The notes under the pieces are model-generated. The model saw only the letters and a program-made list of their open reading frames with translations, did not search any database and was not told the DNA's origin. Below are positions 39,039-46,567 of a DNA stretch of 64,000 nucleotides, piece after piece. Position 1 is the first letter of the stretch. Each line of letters starts with the position of its first letter. This DNA is from an uncultured Prolixibacteraceae bacterium (GTDB lineage: Bacteria > Bacteroidota > Bacteroidia > Bacteroidales > Prolixibacteraceae): positions 1-64,000 of the forward strand of contig CAJXZG010000004.1 in assembly GCA_913063265.1 (NCBI GenBank), read 5' to 3'. The position numbers were made by a program, and so were the translations under genes.

Positions 39039-39064
39039 AAAAGACTTGTTTATTTTCCTTAAAA

Positions 39065-39103
39065 AGGAATGCCATGTTTGTATAAACCAAACACGGCATT
39101 CCT
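39065..39103. terminator. Hairpin between the V-ATPase operon and the K+ channel gene
   Basis: AGGAATGCCATGTTTG and CAAACACGGCATTCCT pair with one mismatch (16-base arms). T residues follow on the minus strand, so it ends the convergent channel gene and may end the V-ATPase operon too. Confidence 0.75.
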
Positions 39104-39120
39104 GATATAGTATTATCTAA

Positions 39121-40161
39121 TTAATCTCCTGATTCAAGCATCTCACATAATTTTTTAATCTGACCCGGATTGCCCAATACAAAAAGATAATCATTCCTCG
39201 AAACAATCATTTTAGGATCGGGATTAAAAATATATCGGGCACCACCCGTTTTTATTCCAATTACATTAGCCCCCGATCTTGCACGAATTTGCAAATCGGC
39301 TATCGACTTACCAACATATTGCTGTGCAAGATTTCTGCAGGATATTTCTTCAAGGCTAACTTCCTGTACTTTTTGTAACAATACATATTCCAAAAATTCC
39401 ACAACATCAGGTTGATGTACCAACTTTGCCATTCTTTGTCCACCAATACGCTCAGGCATGATAACATTGGTGGCACCGGCCCTTTTCAATTTCATTTGAG
39501 AACCAATTTCAGAAGCTCTGCTAATTACCGTTAATCCGGGATTCATGCTTCTTGCTGTCAAAACAACAAAAACATTGTCTGCATCATTTGGTGTTGTTGC
39601 TATCAGAGCCCTGGCATCATAAATACCAGCCTGTTCAAGAACTTCCTCGTGAGTTGCATCACCTTTGATATAAAGCAATTTCTGATTTTCTCTTACCCTT
39701 TCTATTACATTGTCGCGTTTATCAACAATTACAAAATCAACTCCGTGATCCTCCAACTCAAAGGCTGCCTGTTCACCATTTCGGCCAAAACCTACTATGA
39801 TGACATGATTCTTTAGTTTTGCAATTTTTTTATCCACCCTGTAAGTTTTAATATAATTTGCTAAATCACCATCAAAAACAAATCGGGCTATGCTGGTTCC
39901 TACATATGCCAGGCTACCCAGACTTGCAACAATTAATCCCATGGTAAAAATCTTACCGCCGGTAGTTAGTGGTCCAACCTCCTTGAAACCAACTGTTGCA
40001 ATAGTAATTATGGTCATGTATAAACAGTCGATTAAATCCCAGCCTTCAATTATATGATATCCGAGTGTACCAATAATTATCAGTGATCCAAGTACCCCAA
40101 CACCAATTTTAATGGTAATGTCCGATACTTCCTGAAATTTGTTGTACTGTTGTTGATTCAT
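39121..40161 (-). CDS. K+ channel protein with TrkA-N/TrkA-C (RCK) domains
   Basis: A 346-residue two-helix K+ channel. After M1 (about 18-40) comes the pore loop TIATVGFKEVGPL: the filter TVGF replaces TVGYG, with Lys instead of the final Gly. M2 is about 75-95. An RCK N domain follows with the Rossmann motif HVIIVGFGRNGEQAAFEL (near 115) and acidic VDKRDN, then a TrkA-C domain (about 260-346). It is expected to respond to NAD(H) or other nucleotides. Eight bases after the DUF2851 gene. Confidence 0.9.
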   Translation of the reverse strand: MNQQQYNKFQEVSDITIKIGVGVLGSLIIIGTLGYHIIEGWDLIDCLYMTIITIATVGFKEVGPLTTGGKIFTMGLIVASLGSLAYVGTSIARFVFDGDLANYIKTYRVDKKIAKLKNHVIIVGFGRNGEQAAFELEDHGVDFVIVDKRDNVIERVRENQKLLYIKGDATHEEVLEQAGIYDARALIATTPNDADNVFVVLTARSMNPGLTVISRASEIGSQMKLKRAGATNVIMPERIGGQRMAKLVHQPDVVEFLEYVLLQKVQEVSLEEISCRNLAQQYVGKSIADLQIRARSGANVIGIKTGGARYIFNPDPKMIVSRNDYLFVLGNPGQIKKLCEMLESGD

Positions 40162-40169
40162 TTAAGTTG

Positions 40170-41459
40170 TTAGTTTCCTTTAATGAGTTTTACACCTATT
40201 TGGCAATTTAAACATTTTTTTTGATCACAGTATTTATTTTTTAATTGAAGTAAGGCCTGACTTTCAAACGCAGATCGGGATTTTATCCCAAGTTTTTCCC
40301 ATTTTTTTACTATTGAATTTTCTTCTGCAGGCAACTCTTCCAAAAATTCCAATGCACGATTTTTCAAAAAATCTTTATTTTGTTTCTCACCATAAACAAA
40401 CAGAAAAGGGATAACAACATTAATAATAATCATATTAACTGAGTTTTCACCCAACTCCTTTTTACAATTTCTTTTTGATTTTTTGTTGAAGCTGTAATGG
40501 CTATTCCAGTACTCCGATGCTTCGGTATTAAACAACATTTTCAATTCCGGAAGATTATCAATCTCTACAATTTTGGAAAACAAACTTTGTGACTGATGTA
40601 ACAGTGAGGCAAATTGAGCTATTCTTACAGTAGGAAAATTGCCGGGGCGTAAACGCATAAATTTCCACAAATGACTCTCTATTCCTTTTAAATTGTATTT
40701 TTTTCTTAAAAAAGAATACTCCTTTCTAAGCTTTAGGTAATAATCATCACCTAAAAGTTGCTCATTTAACAAGCCTGAGTTACCAAATAAAATTGTCTCT
40801 AGTTGAAAAAGGTTATTTTTAATCTTCGAAAGAACTTCCAGCGGAATGGATTTTGCCAGCAAGTCAAATGGAATCGCATTTACTTTAAAACCAAACATTT
40901 TGGCCAGAAATTGGTAAAACGTAGTGTTCCAATTGTTATTATTTTGTTCGAGTTTTGAAAGAATTTCACCTGTTTTTTCTTCTAATCGCTCAATCATCAA
41001 ACGATTAAATCCCAGTAACAATAAAACCGGATCTATTTTGTAAAATTGATTTTCACAGGCAATCCACGACCTGGCATCCAAAAGGTTTTGGTAATTTTCC
41101 TTTAATTTTAAGGGGTATTTTAAAATTAAGGTTGGCAATGGTTTTTGATTCAATTCAATGGGCTCATTATCTGTTTCAACAACATGCAAAATCACATTAT
41201 TATATGCTTTATCTGTTTGATGATTATGTTTTAGCCAATCTCCGGAGGACTTATGGATTTCAATATTTCCTGCCCATATTGTACTCTCGATTTTGATTTT
41301 TGCGTTAAAAAAATCAGGACCCGAATCTGTATTTCTTGTTCCTACGTCTATAACTTCGAGTTTTTTATTTTGTACAGTTTTTAACTCTTCATTAAAAAAG
41401 AGAAAATTTTCCCATACATATTGCAAAAATTCTTCTGAAATTGTTTTTGGGGAATTCAT
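40170..41459 (-). CDS. DUF2851 family protein
   Basis: A 429-residue protein of the DUF2851 family, found in Bacteroidota. Markers are FLQYVWENFLFFNEELKT, VGTRNTDSGPDFFNAKI, WAGNIEIHKSSGDWLKHNH and LILKYP. It ends with a Cys cluster CDQKKCLNCQIGVKL (C-x4-C-x2-C), a possible metal site. The role is unknown; the family was reported near methyltransferases and restriction-like folds, but I cannot confirm it here. No signal peptide. Confidence 0.88.
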   Translation of the reverse strand: MNSPKTISEEFLQYVWENFLFFNEELKTVQNKKLEVIDVGTRNTDSGPDFFNAKIKIESTIWAGNIEIHKSSGDWLKHNHQTDKAYNNVILHVVETDNEPIELNQKPLPTLILKYPLKLKENYQNLLDARSWIACENQFYKIDPVLLLLGFNRLMIERLEEKTGEILSKLEQNNNNWNTTFYQFLAKMFGFKVNAIPFDLLAKSIPLEVLSKIKNNLFQLETILFGNSGLLNEQLLGDDYYLKLRKEYSFLRKKYNLKGIESHLWKFMRLRPGNFPTVRIAQFASLLHQSQSLFSKIVEIDNLPELKMLFNTEASEYWNSHYSFNKKSKRNCKKELGENSVNMIIINVVIPFLFVYGEKQNKDFLKNRALEFLEELPAEENSIVKKWEKLGIKSRSAFESQALLQLKNKYCDQKKCLNCQIGVKLIKGN

Positions 41460-41535
41460 AAAATATTGATTTTCTTTGACTAAAAATAGTAAATTTTAAT
41501 TTTACATGAATCAAAATCAAAAAAGCAAATATAAC

Positions 41536-42069
41536 TTAAAGAGATTTCAGTTTTTTAAAAATATCCCATAAAACGATTCCTGCACTCACTGAAACATTAA
41601 AAGAATGTTTTGTTCCGAATTGTGGAATTTCTATGCTTCCATCGCAGATATCCACCACTTTTTGTTGTACACCTTTAACTTCATTCCCAAAAACAACAGC
41701 GATCTTTTCAAATCTGGTGGGTGCATAATCAATAAGAGAAATGCTGTTTTCTACCTGTTCAATAGCGTAAACTTTATAATTCTGTTTATGCAGTTCAACA
41801 ACCACATCTTCTGTTTTTTCAGAATACTCCCATTCTACAGATTTTTCTGAGTCCAAAGCAGTTTTTCGGATTTCTGCATTTGGAGGAGTTGCAGTTATTC
41901 CACACAGATAAATTTTTTCAATTAACAAGGCATCGGAAGTACGGAATACAGAACCTATATTATTACAGCTTCTGATATTGTCCAGGACCACAACAAGTTT
42001 TGTTTTTTCGATGGCCTTAAATTCTTCAAGCGATATCCTGTTTAATTCTATATTTCGTAGTTTGCGCAT
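41536..42069 (-). CDS. TrmH/SpoU family RNA 2'-O-methyltransferase
   Basis: A 177-residue SPOUT enzyme using S-adenosylmethionine to methylate a ribose 2'-OH in tRNA or rRNA. The three SpoU motifs are seen: NIRSCNNIGSVFRTSDA (motif 1, near residue 33), VFGNEVKGVQ (motif 2) and IPQFGTKHSFNVSVSAGIVLWD (motif 3). I choose the ATG at 42069; the longer form begins with a GTG at 42075. The exact RNA position cannot be told. Downstream of arginine deiminase by 60 bases. Confidence 0.9.
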   Translation of the reverse strand: MRKLRNIELNRISLEEFKAIEKTKLVVVLDNIRSCNNIGSVFRTSDALLIEKIYLCGITATPPNAEIRKTALDSEKSVEWEYSEKTEDVVVELHKQNYKVYAIEQVENSISLIDYAPTRFEKIAVVFGNEVKGVQQKVVDICDGSIEIPQFGTKHSFNVSVSAGIVLWDIFKKLKSL

Positions 42070-42129
42070 TTCCACATTTTCATATTTGGTACAGATTCAA
42101 ATACCAGTTTCAATTTTATTATTCCGTTT

Positions 42130-43392
42130 TTACCAGTCAACTTCTGCTCTTTTCACGGGCATAGTCATACATCGGGCACCTCCGCCACCACGCGCTAACT
42201 CTGAGCCTGCTATTAAAACCACGCATTTTTTGAATTGGTCGACTGAAACATTTTTATCTATCACATCTTTTGCTTTTATCACCTCAAAACCATTTTTATT
42301 TAACTCTTCGATGGTGTGACTGTTTCTTTCATATCCAATTACTTTTCCAGGGCCAAAAGCAAAAAAGTTGGCTCCGCTATGCCATTGCTCACGTTCCTGA
42401 ATCCATGAATCTGTTCTTCCGCCGCAGAATATTGGTTTTAAATCGATTCCCACTTTTTGTAAAGCTTTCATAATGTTGGGTTTCTCTTCTATTTTAACCA
42501 CTTTTCGGTTTTCAATTTGAATATGAATTGTTCTCAAACGGTTCATTTTTGTAATCACAGGTTCGTAAACCATACAGGAGTCCGAATTCAAAAAAGTATA
42601 AACCATGTCGAGATGAATAAACGATTCGGGTGTTGAAGGTAATTCCTGAACAATAATATGGTGTGGTTCTGTTTTTAACTTTTTAATATTTTCGATTATA
42701 AAATCGATTCCCTGAGTACTTGTTCGAACACCCGTTCCAATTACAAAAACATCTTCACGAGCCACCTGGAAATCTCCTCCTTCAATCGTTGATTTCGGAT
42801 TCATGGAAATACCGGTTTCAGGTTTTAAGGGATTGATGGTTTTGGTTTCAAAAAGTTCGTGGTATTTAAAAATCGACTCCATTATAACCGATTCTCTTTC
42901 TCGAACAGGATTTGCCATTTTTCCAATCAGCATATTATCATTCATGCCCATAGCCGAATCGCGTGTAAAAAACAAGTTGTGTAAAGGCCTTAATAAAAAC
43001 CTTTCATTACTTAGATAGCTTGTCAGGTTGTTTTTTTCAAGCACCAAACCTTCAATGAGCAGAGTCGCTAATTTTTCAGCTGTGTAATCCGCCAGAAGTA
43101 AAGGATCACAAATATTTCCTTCCTTACTACAAATTTCTTTAAGCAAATTTATTTTTACTTCTTCTTTTTTAAGAATATCTGCCAGTAATTTTTTTACATG
43201 ATATACTGAAGTTACCGTATTTAACACTCCTTCAAGCTGAGCAAATTCCCGCGATGCAACTGATAAATTTAAAATATCACTGTAAAGCGCTCGTTCTGCA
43301 TTTTCAGGGGTCATATTTTCAACTTCAGAACCAGGCTGATGCACGATTACGGCTTCCAAATTTCCAAACTCAGAATTGATACTGGTCTTCAT
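42130..43392 (-). CDS. arcA: Arginine deiminase
   Basis: A 420-residue cytoplasmic enzyme that converts arginine to citrulline and ammonia. Diagnostic segments are SEFGNLEAVIVHQPGSEVENM, NLFFTRDSAMG, IEGGDFQ, ESFIHLDMVYTFL, the Arg region and the catalytic Cys in ARGGGGARCMTMP near residue 405. In the classical ADI pathway, arcB and arcC would accompany it; neither is here, so citrulline must be used elsewhere or the gene works alone. Length matches ArcA. Confidence 0.95.
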   Translation of the reverse strand: MKTSINSEFGNLEAVIVHQPGSEVENMTPENAERALYSDILNLSVASREFAQLEGVLNTVTSVYHVKKLLADILKKEEVKINLLKEICSKEGNICDPLLLADYTAEKLATLLIEGLVLEKNNLTSYLSNERFLLRPLHNLFFTRDSAMGMNDNMLIGKMANPVRERESVIMESIFKYHELFETKTINPLKPETGISMNPKSTIEGGDFQVAREDVFVIGTGVRTSTQGIDFIIENIKKLKTEPHHIIVQELPSTPESFIHLDMVYTFLNSDSCMVYEPVITKMNRLRTIHIQIENRKVVKIEEKPNIMKALQKVGIDLKPIFCGGRTDSWIQEREQWHSGANFFAFGPGKVIGYERNSHTIEELNKNGFEVIKAKDVIDKNVSVDQFKKCVVLIAGSELARGGGGARCMTMPVKRAEVDW

Positions 43393-43495
43393 AATTTATG
43401 TGGTTTTATTTCAGGTTTCAAAGATATAAACTTTGCTGCACTCATAATTGCTGATTGAATTATTCGTTCTAATTTTACAAAGAAATATATAAGCT

Positions 43496-44080
43496 TTGAA
43501 AACAGTATTCTTTATATTGATTTTTTTGTGTTTTTGTCAGCACTTAACAGCACAAGATCCGGATACAACTGATATGGTTATGGGCATTGTTGAAGGAGAA
43601 GATACCCTTATCAATGTGGAAGTTAAAGAAATTTTTGTTTTCCCTGAGAGAAAATTTAAAAACAGAAGGCAGGAAAGGCATTACTGGAAATATGTTGCTA
43701 AAGTAAAAAAAGTTTACCCTTTAGCTGTAGAGGCAAGAATTCTTTTGGAGAAATACGAACCTGAATATTATGCATTGGAAAGTAAGCGTGAAAGAAGGAA
43801 ACTCATGAAAAAAATTGAAAAAGAACTTTTAGCAGAGCATAAAGAAAAATTAAAAAAATGGTCAATTTCTGACGGGAGAATTTTATTAAAATTGATAAAT
43901 CGGGAAACAGACAGAACTGCTTACACTTTAATCAAAGATTTTAGAGGTGATGTAAGTGCCGTCTTTTGGCAGGGAATTGCAAGACTTTTCAAAAATAATT
44001 TAAAGGATGATTACCAGCCCGAGGATGAAGACAAGATACTGGAAGAAATTGTTTTGCTAATCGAAATGGGTTATTATTAA
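43496..44080 (+). CDS. DUF4294 domain protein, exported
   Basis: A 194-residue protein with a signal sequence (about residues 1-19, ending QHLTAQ) that starts with TTG at 43496. A stop codon lies six bases upstream in frame, and no ATG precedes the signal, so TTG is the only start that keeps the signal. The domain shows ERKFKNRRQERHYWKYVAKVKKVYPLAVEARILLEKY and ends with an acidic helix. DUF4294 is a Bacteroidota family of unknown function. Possible envelope role. Confidence 0.82.
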   Translation: MKTVFFILIFLCFCQHLTAQDPDTTDMVMGIVEGEDTLINVEVKEIFVFPERKFKNRRQERHYWKYVAKVKKVYPLAVEARILLEKYEPEYYALESKRERRKLMKKIEKELLAEHKEKLKKWSISDGRILLKLINRETDRTAYTLIKDFRGDVSAVFWQGIARLFKNNLKDDYQPEDEDKILEEIVLLIEMGYY

Positions 44081-44083
44081 AAG

Positions 44084-45094
44084 TTATTGAACTCCAAATT
44101 CCTCCTCGTATGCATTAAAAAAAGGCAGATCTTTTCTTTTTTCATTTTTATTCAATAGAAATGTCAGGGAGATTTCGCTTGTTCCTCCGGACTGTCCACG
44201 CAAACCTGAAACAGTAAAATCATAACTGTAATTTATTTGCCAGCTTCTTTTCATAAATCCCACAAGAAAAATAATTGCATTATAACGTACCCCGAAGTTT
44301 TGTCTAAACCAGCTTCCCACAGTAAGTCCCCGTTTTGTAGCAAATAATCCGTAATTTAACTGAGAATTTTTACCCTGCATTTGTGCTATTATCTGGGGAG
44401 AAATATCAAATTTCTTTCGATTATGTCCGTATAAATACACTGGCAGTCTGGCACCAAAATGCCCGGTGTATTTTCTTTCCAATTTTGCTACGTTCTCATT
44501 CCCCTGGTAAAAAGACTGGTTAGGTTCCGTAAGGTGATGCACTGCTAAACCATAAAATAATTTCTTGCTATACATCATTATACCTGCAGAAAAATCGGCA
44601 TAAGTAAAATTAGGATCTGTTAAAGATGCTAACTCCCTTGATGTTCCATGATTCCCATAATTGGGATCAAGATTATCCGCAAAAATTAACCGGCTTTTAT
44701 TTAATGAATTCTGAAAAATTCCTGCCTGCAATGCACCATGTAAGCGATATTCTTCTGATAATCTGACAAATACTGAGTAGGCCACATTAAATTGAAGCGT
44801 ATTTAAAATTCCATCTGCCTGCGAATCACTAATTACATAACCTCCTATTCCACCTTGCATTTTTTTCACAGGAATATCAAAAGCTGCACTATAAGTGGTA
44901 AAAGCATTATCAAAACTGTGCCACTGATTCCTGTATTGTAAAGCAATTCTGGGAACTCCAATCGATCCGGAAAAGGCTGGATTTAAATACATAGGGTTAG
45001 CATAAAACTGGGAAAACGAAACATCTTGAGAAAATGTAATGCCAGAACACATTACAAAAAGAAAAAACAAAATATTTCGAATTTGCAAACTCAC
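44084..45094 (-). CDS. PorP/SprF family T9SS membrane protein
   Basis: An outer-membrane protein of the PorP/SprF family (about 336 residues), which pairs with T9SS cargo or with PorE-like proteins. It shows the diagnostic VSFSQFYANPMYLNPAFSGS, RNQWH, GGIGGYVISDSQADG and YSKKLFYGLAVHHLTEPNQSF. The open frame extends to a TTG at 45175 inside the terminator hairpin of the upstream gene, so I start at the GTG at 45094, just before the signal. Start uncertain. No large cargo is adjacent. Confidence 0.9.
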   Translation of the reverse strand: MSLQIRNILFFLFVMCSGITFSQDVSFSQFYANPMYLNPAFSGSIGVPRIALQYRNQWHSFDNAFTTYSAAFDIPVKKMQGGIGGYVISDSQADGILNTLQFNVAYSVFVRLSEEYRLHGALQAGIFQNSLNKSRLIFADNLDPNYGNHGTSRELASLTDPNFTYADFSAGIMMYSKKLFYGLAVHHLTEPNQSFYQGNENVAKLERKYTGHFGARLPVYLYGHNRKKFDISPQIIAQMQGKNSQLNYGLFATKRGLTVGSWFRQNFGVRYNAIIFLVGFMKRSWQINYSYDFTVSGLRGQSGGTSEISLTFLLNKNEKRKDLPFFNAYEEEFGVQ

Positions 45095-45159
45095 CTGTTT
45101 TCTGTAATTGTTAACAATCAAATATAATTTTAAAATTAAGAAACCTAAAACATTGGATA

Positions 45160-45187
45160 AAAAAAGAGGCTGCAAAAATTTGCAGCC
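45160..45187 (-). terminator. Terminator of the WM-repeat protein gene
   Basis: GGCTGCAAA (45168-45176) and TTTGCAGCC (45179-45187) make a nine-base stem; five A upstream become the T run on the minus strand. The loop is only two bases long as written, so the inner pairs probably open. Confidence 0.6.
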
Positions 45188-45272
45188 CCAAAAAATCTAA
45201 CTAAACTAATCGCGTAATAATTGTTTTCTGAAATCAACCTGACCGGCTATTATGTTTTCTTGCTTTTCTGTT

Positions 45273-45608
45273 CTATTTCCAGTTATTTTCGCTTAACATC
45301 CAACCCTCTATTTGAAGGGGAGTTTCTTGATCTTCTGTAATTAACTCATTTTTATTCCAGGTACTTTCATCTGTCATCCAGTTCTCTAAATCCAAGGTTT
45401 CATCAAAATCCTGTTCAAGTATGAATGTACTTTCGAGTTCCGTTTCCCAGATGCTTTCGTTTACCATCCAGTTTTCAATCTGAAGAGAAGATTCAATGCT
45501 TTCATGGCTTAAGGCGCTTAATTCTGTTCCTTTTGCTTGTACACTTCCTGCAATAAATATTATTGCTATAAATGTAATCGCTGCTAATTTTTTCATAGTT
45601 GTTTTCAT
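45273..45608 (-). CDS. Small secreted protein with three WM repeats
   Basis: A 111-residue exported protein (signal about residues 1-25, ending SVQAK). The mature part carries three copies of a 14-residue unit: LQIENWMVNESIWE, LDLENWMTDESTWN and LQIEGWMLSENNWK, separated by acidic linkers. Residues W, M and the second W are invariant. The protein is acidic, has no Cys and ends right after the last repeat. I do not know a characterised member. It is upstream of PorP/SprF in the same direction. Confidence 0.78.
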   Translation of the reverse strand: MKTTMKKLAAITFIAIIFIAGSVQAKGTELSALSHESIESSLQIENWMVNESIWETELESTFILEQDFDETLDLENWMTDESTWNKNELITEDQETPLQIEGWMLSENNWK

Positions 45609-45755
45609 GATTCCTGTTTTCTATTGTTATTGTTTCTGTTTTGTAATTGTTTTCGTTTATATAGACTAAAAACTTATACAAAGGTTACACGGAATTTTAG
45701 TTAAAAACAGAAAAATCCTCTTAACGAAACTTAAAAGTCGGTAAATGGTGAAAAT

Positions 45756-46559
45756 TTAAGGGTAAATCAAAACACCTTTCGGTACTTTATTTTTTAAATC
45801 TGTCGGTAAATGGCGAAAAATGCCAAAAACAGCAGAACCACTGCCCGACATCGAAGCATAAACAGCACCGTTTTGATAAAGAATGTTTTTTAGTTCCTCT
45901 ATTTGAGGATATTGTTGGAAAACACTTTTTTCAAAATCATTTACTAAAGTATTTTTCCAATTCTCAACCGGAGTTTTAACAATTTCAGTTAAACTAATTT
46001 CAGGCTCCTGAGGAATTATATTCTTGTAGGCTTCCGGGGTACTGACTGAAACATCAGGTTTTGCAATTAAAATTTTATAATCAGAAAGATTGATTTCAAT
46101 GTCATGGAAAACATTTCCGGTCCCAGTGGCAAAAGTTGGTTTATTTCGTATAAAAAATGGGCAATCTGCTCCAATCTTTGAAGCATACTTTTCCATTTCG
46201 GAAATTGATAATCCAAGTTTAAAATAATTGTTTACCATTGAAATAGTAAAAGCTGCATCAGATGATCCTCCTCCCAGTCCTGCTCCAAAAGGAATAACTT
46301 TATGTAAATGAAAATGAAGAGAAGGCAAATCAAAATCCTTTTTTAAAAGGCGATATGCTTTGATGATAAGATTATTTTCGAAGTCTCCTTCTAATTGAAT
46401 ACCTGAGGTTGTTAATTGGGTTTCGTCAGCAATTACAAATTCAAGCCCATCGGACCATGAAACAGGATAGAAAATGGTTTCCAGATTATGATAGCCATCA
46501 TCACGTTTGGAAACCACATTCAATCCAATATTTATTTTTGCATTCGGAAAACCAATCAT
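45756..46559 (-). CDS. ispE: 4-diphosphocytidyl-2-C-methyl-D-erythritol kinase
   Basis: A 267-residue GHMP kinase of the MEP isoprenoid pathway. It starts with FPNAKINIGLNVVSKRDDGYHNLETIFYPV, the ATP loop PFGAGLGGGSSDAAF is near residue 95, and SGSGSAVFGIF near the end is the third motif. Family length. Eight bases downstream of gcvP. Confidence 0.95.
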   Translation of the reverse strand: MIGFPNAKINIGLNVVSKRDDGYHNLETIFYPVSWSDGLEFVIADETQLTTSGIQLEGDFENNLIIKAYRLLKKDFDLPSLHFHLHKVIPFGAGLGGGSSDAAFTISMVNNYFKLGLSISEMEKYASKIGADCPFFIRNKPTFATGTGNVFHDIEINLSDYKILIAKPDVSVSTPEAYKNIIPQEPEISLTEIVKTPVENWKNTLVNDFEKSVFQQYPQIEELKNILYQNGAVYASMSGSGSAVFGIFRHLPTDLKNKVPKGVLIYP

Positions 46560-46567
46560 CCTGTCAT

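Noticed and set aside
45095-45175. Longer start of PorP/SprF (TTG at 45175)
   Set aside because: It lies in the terminator hairpin of the upstream gene; the GTG at 45094 precedes the signal directly.
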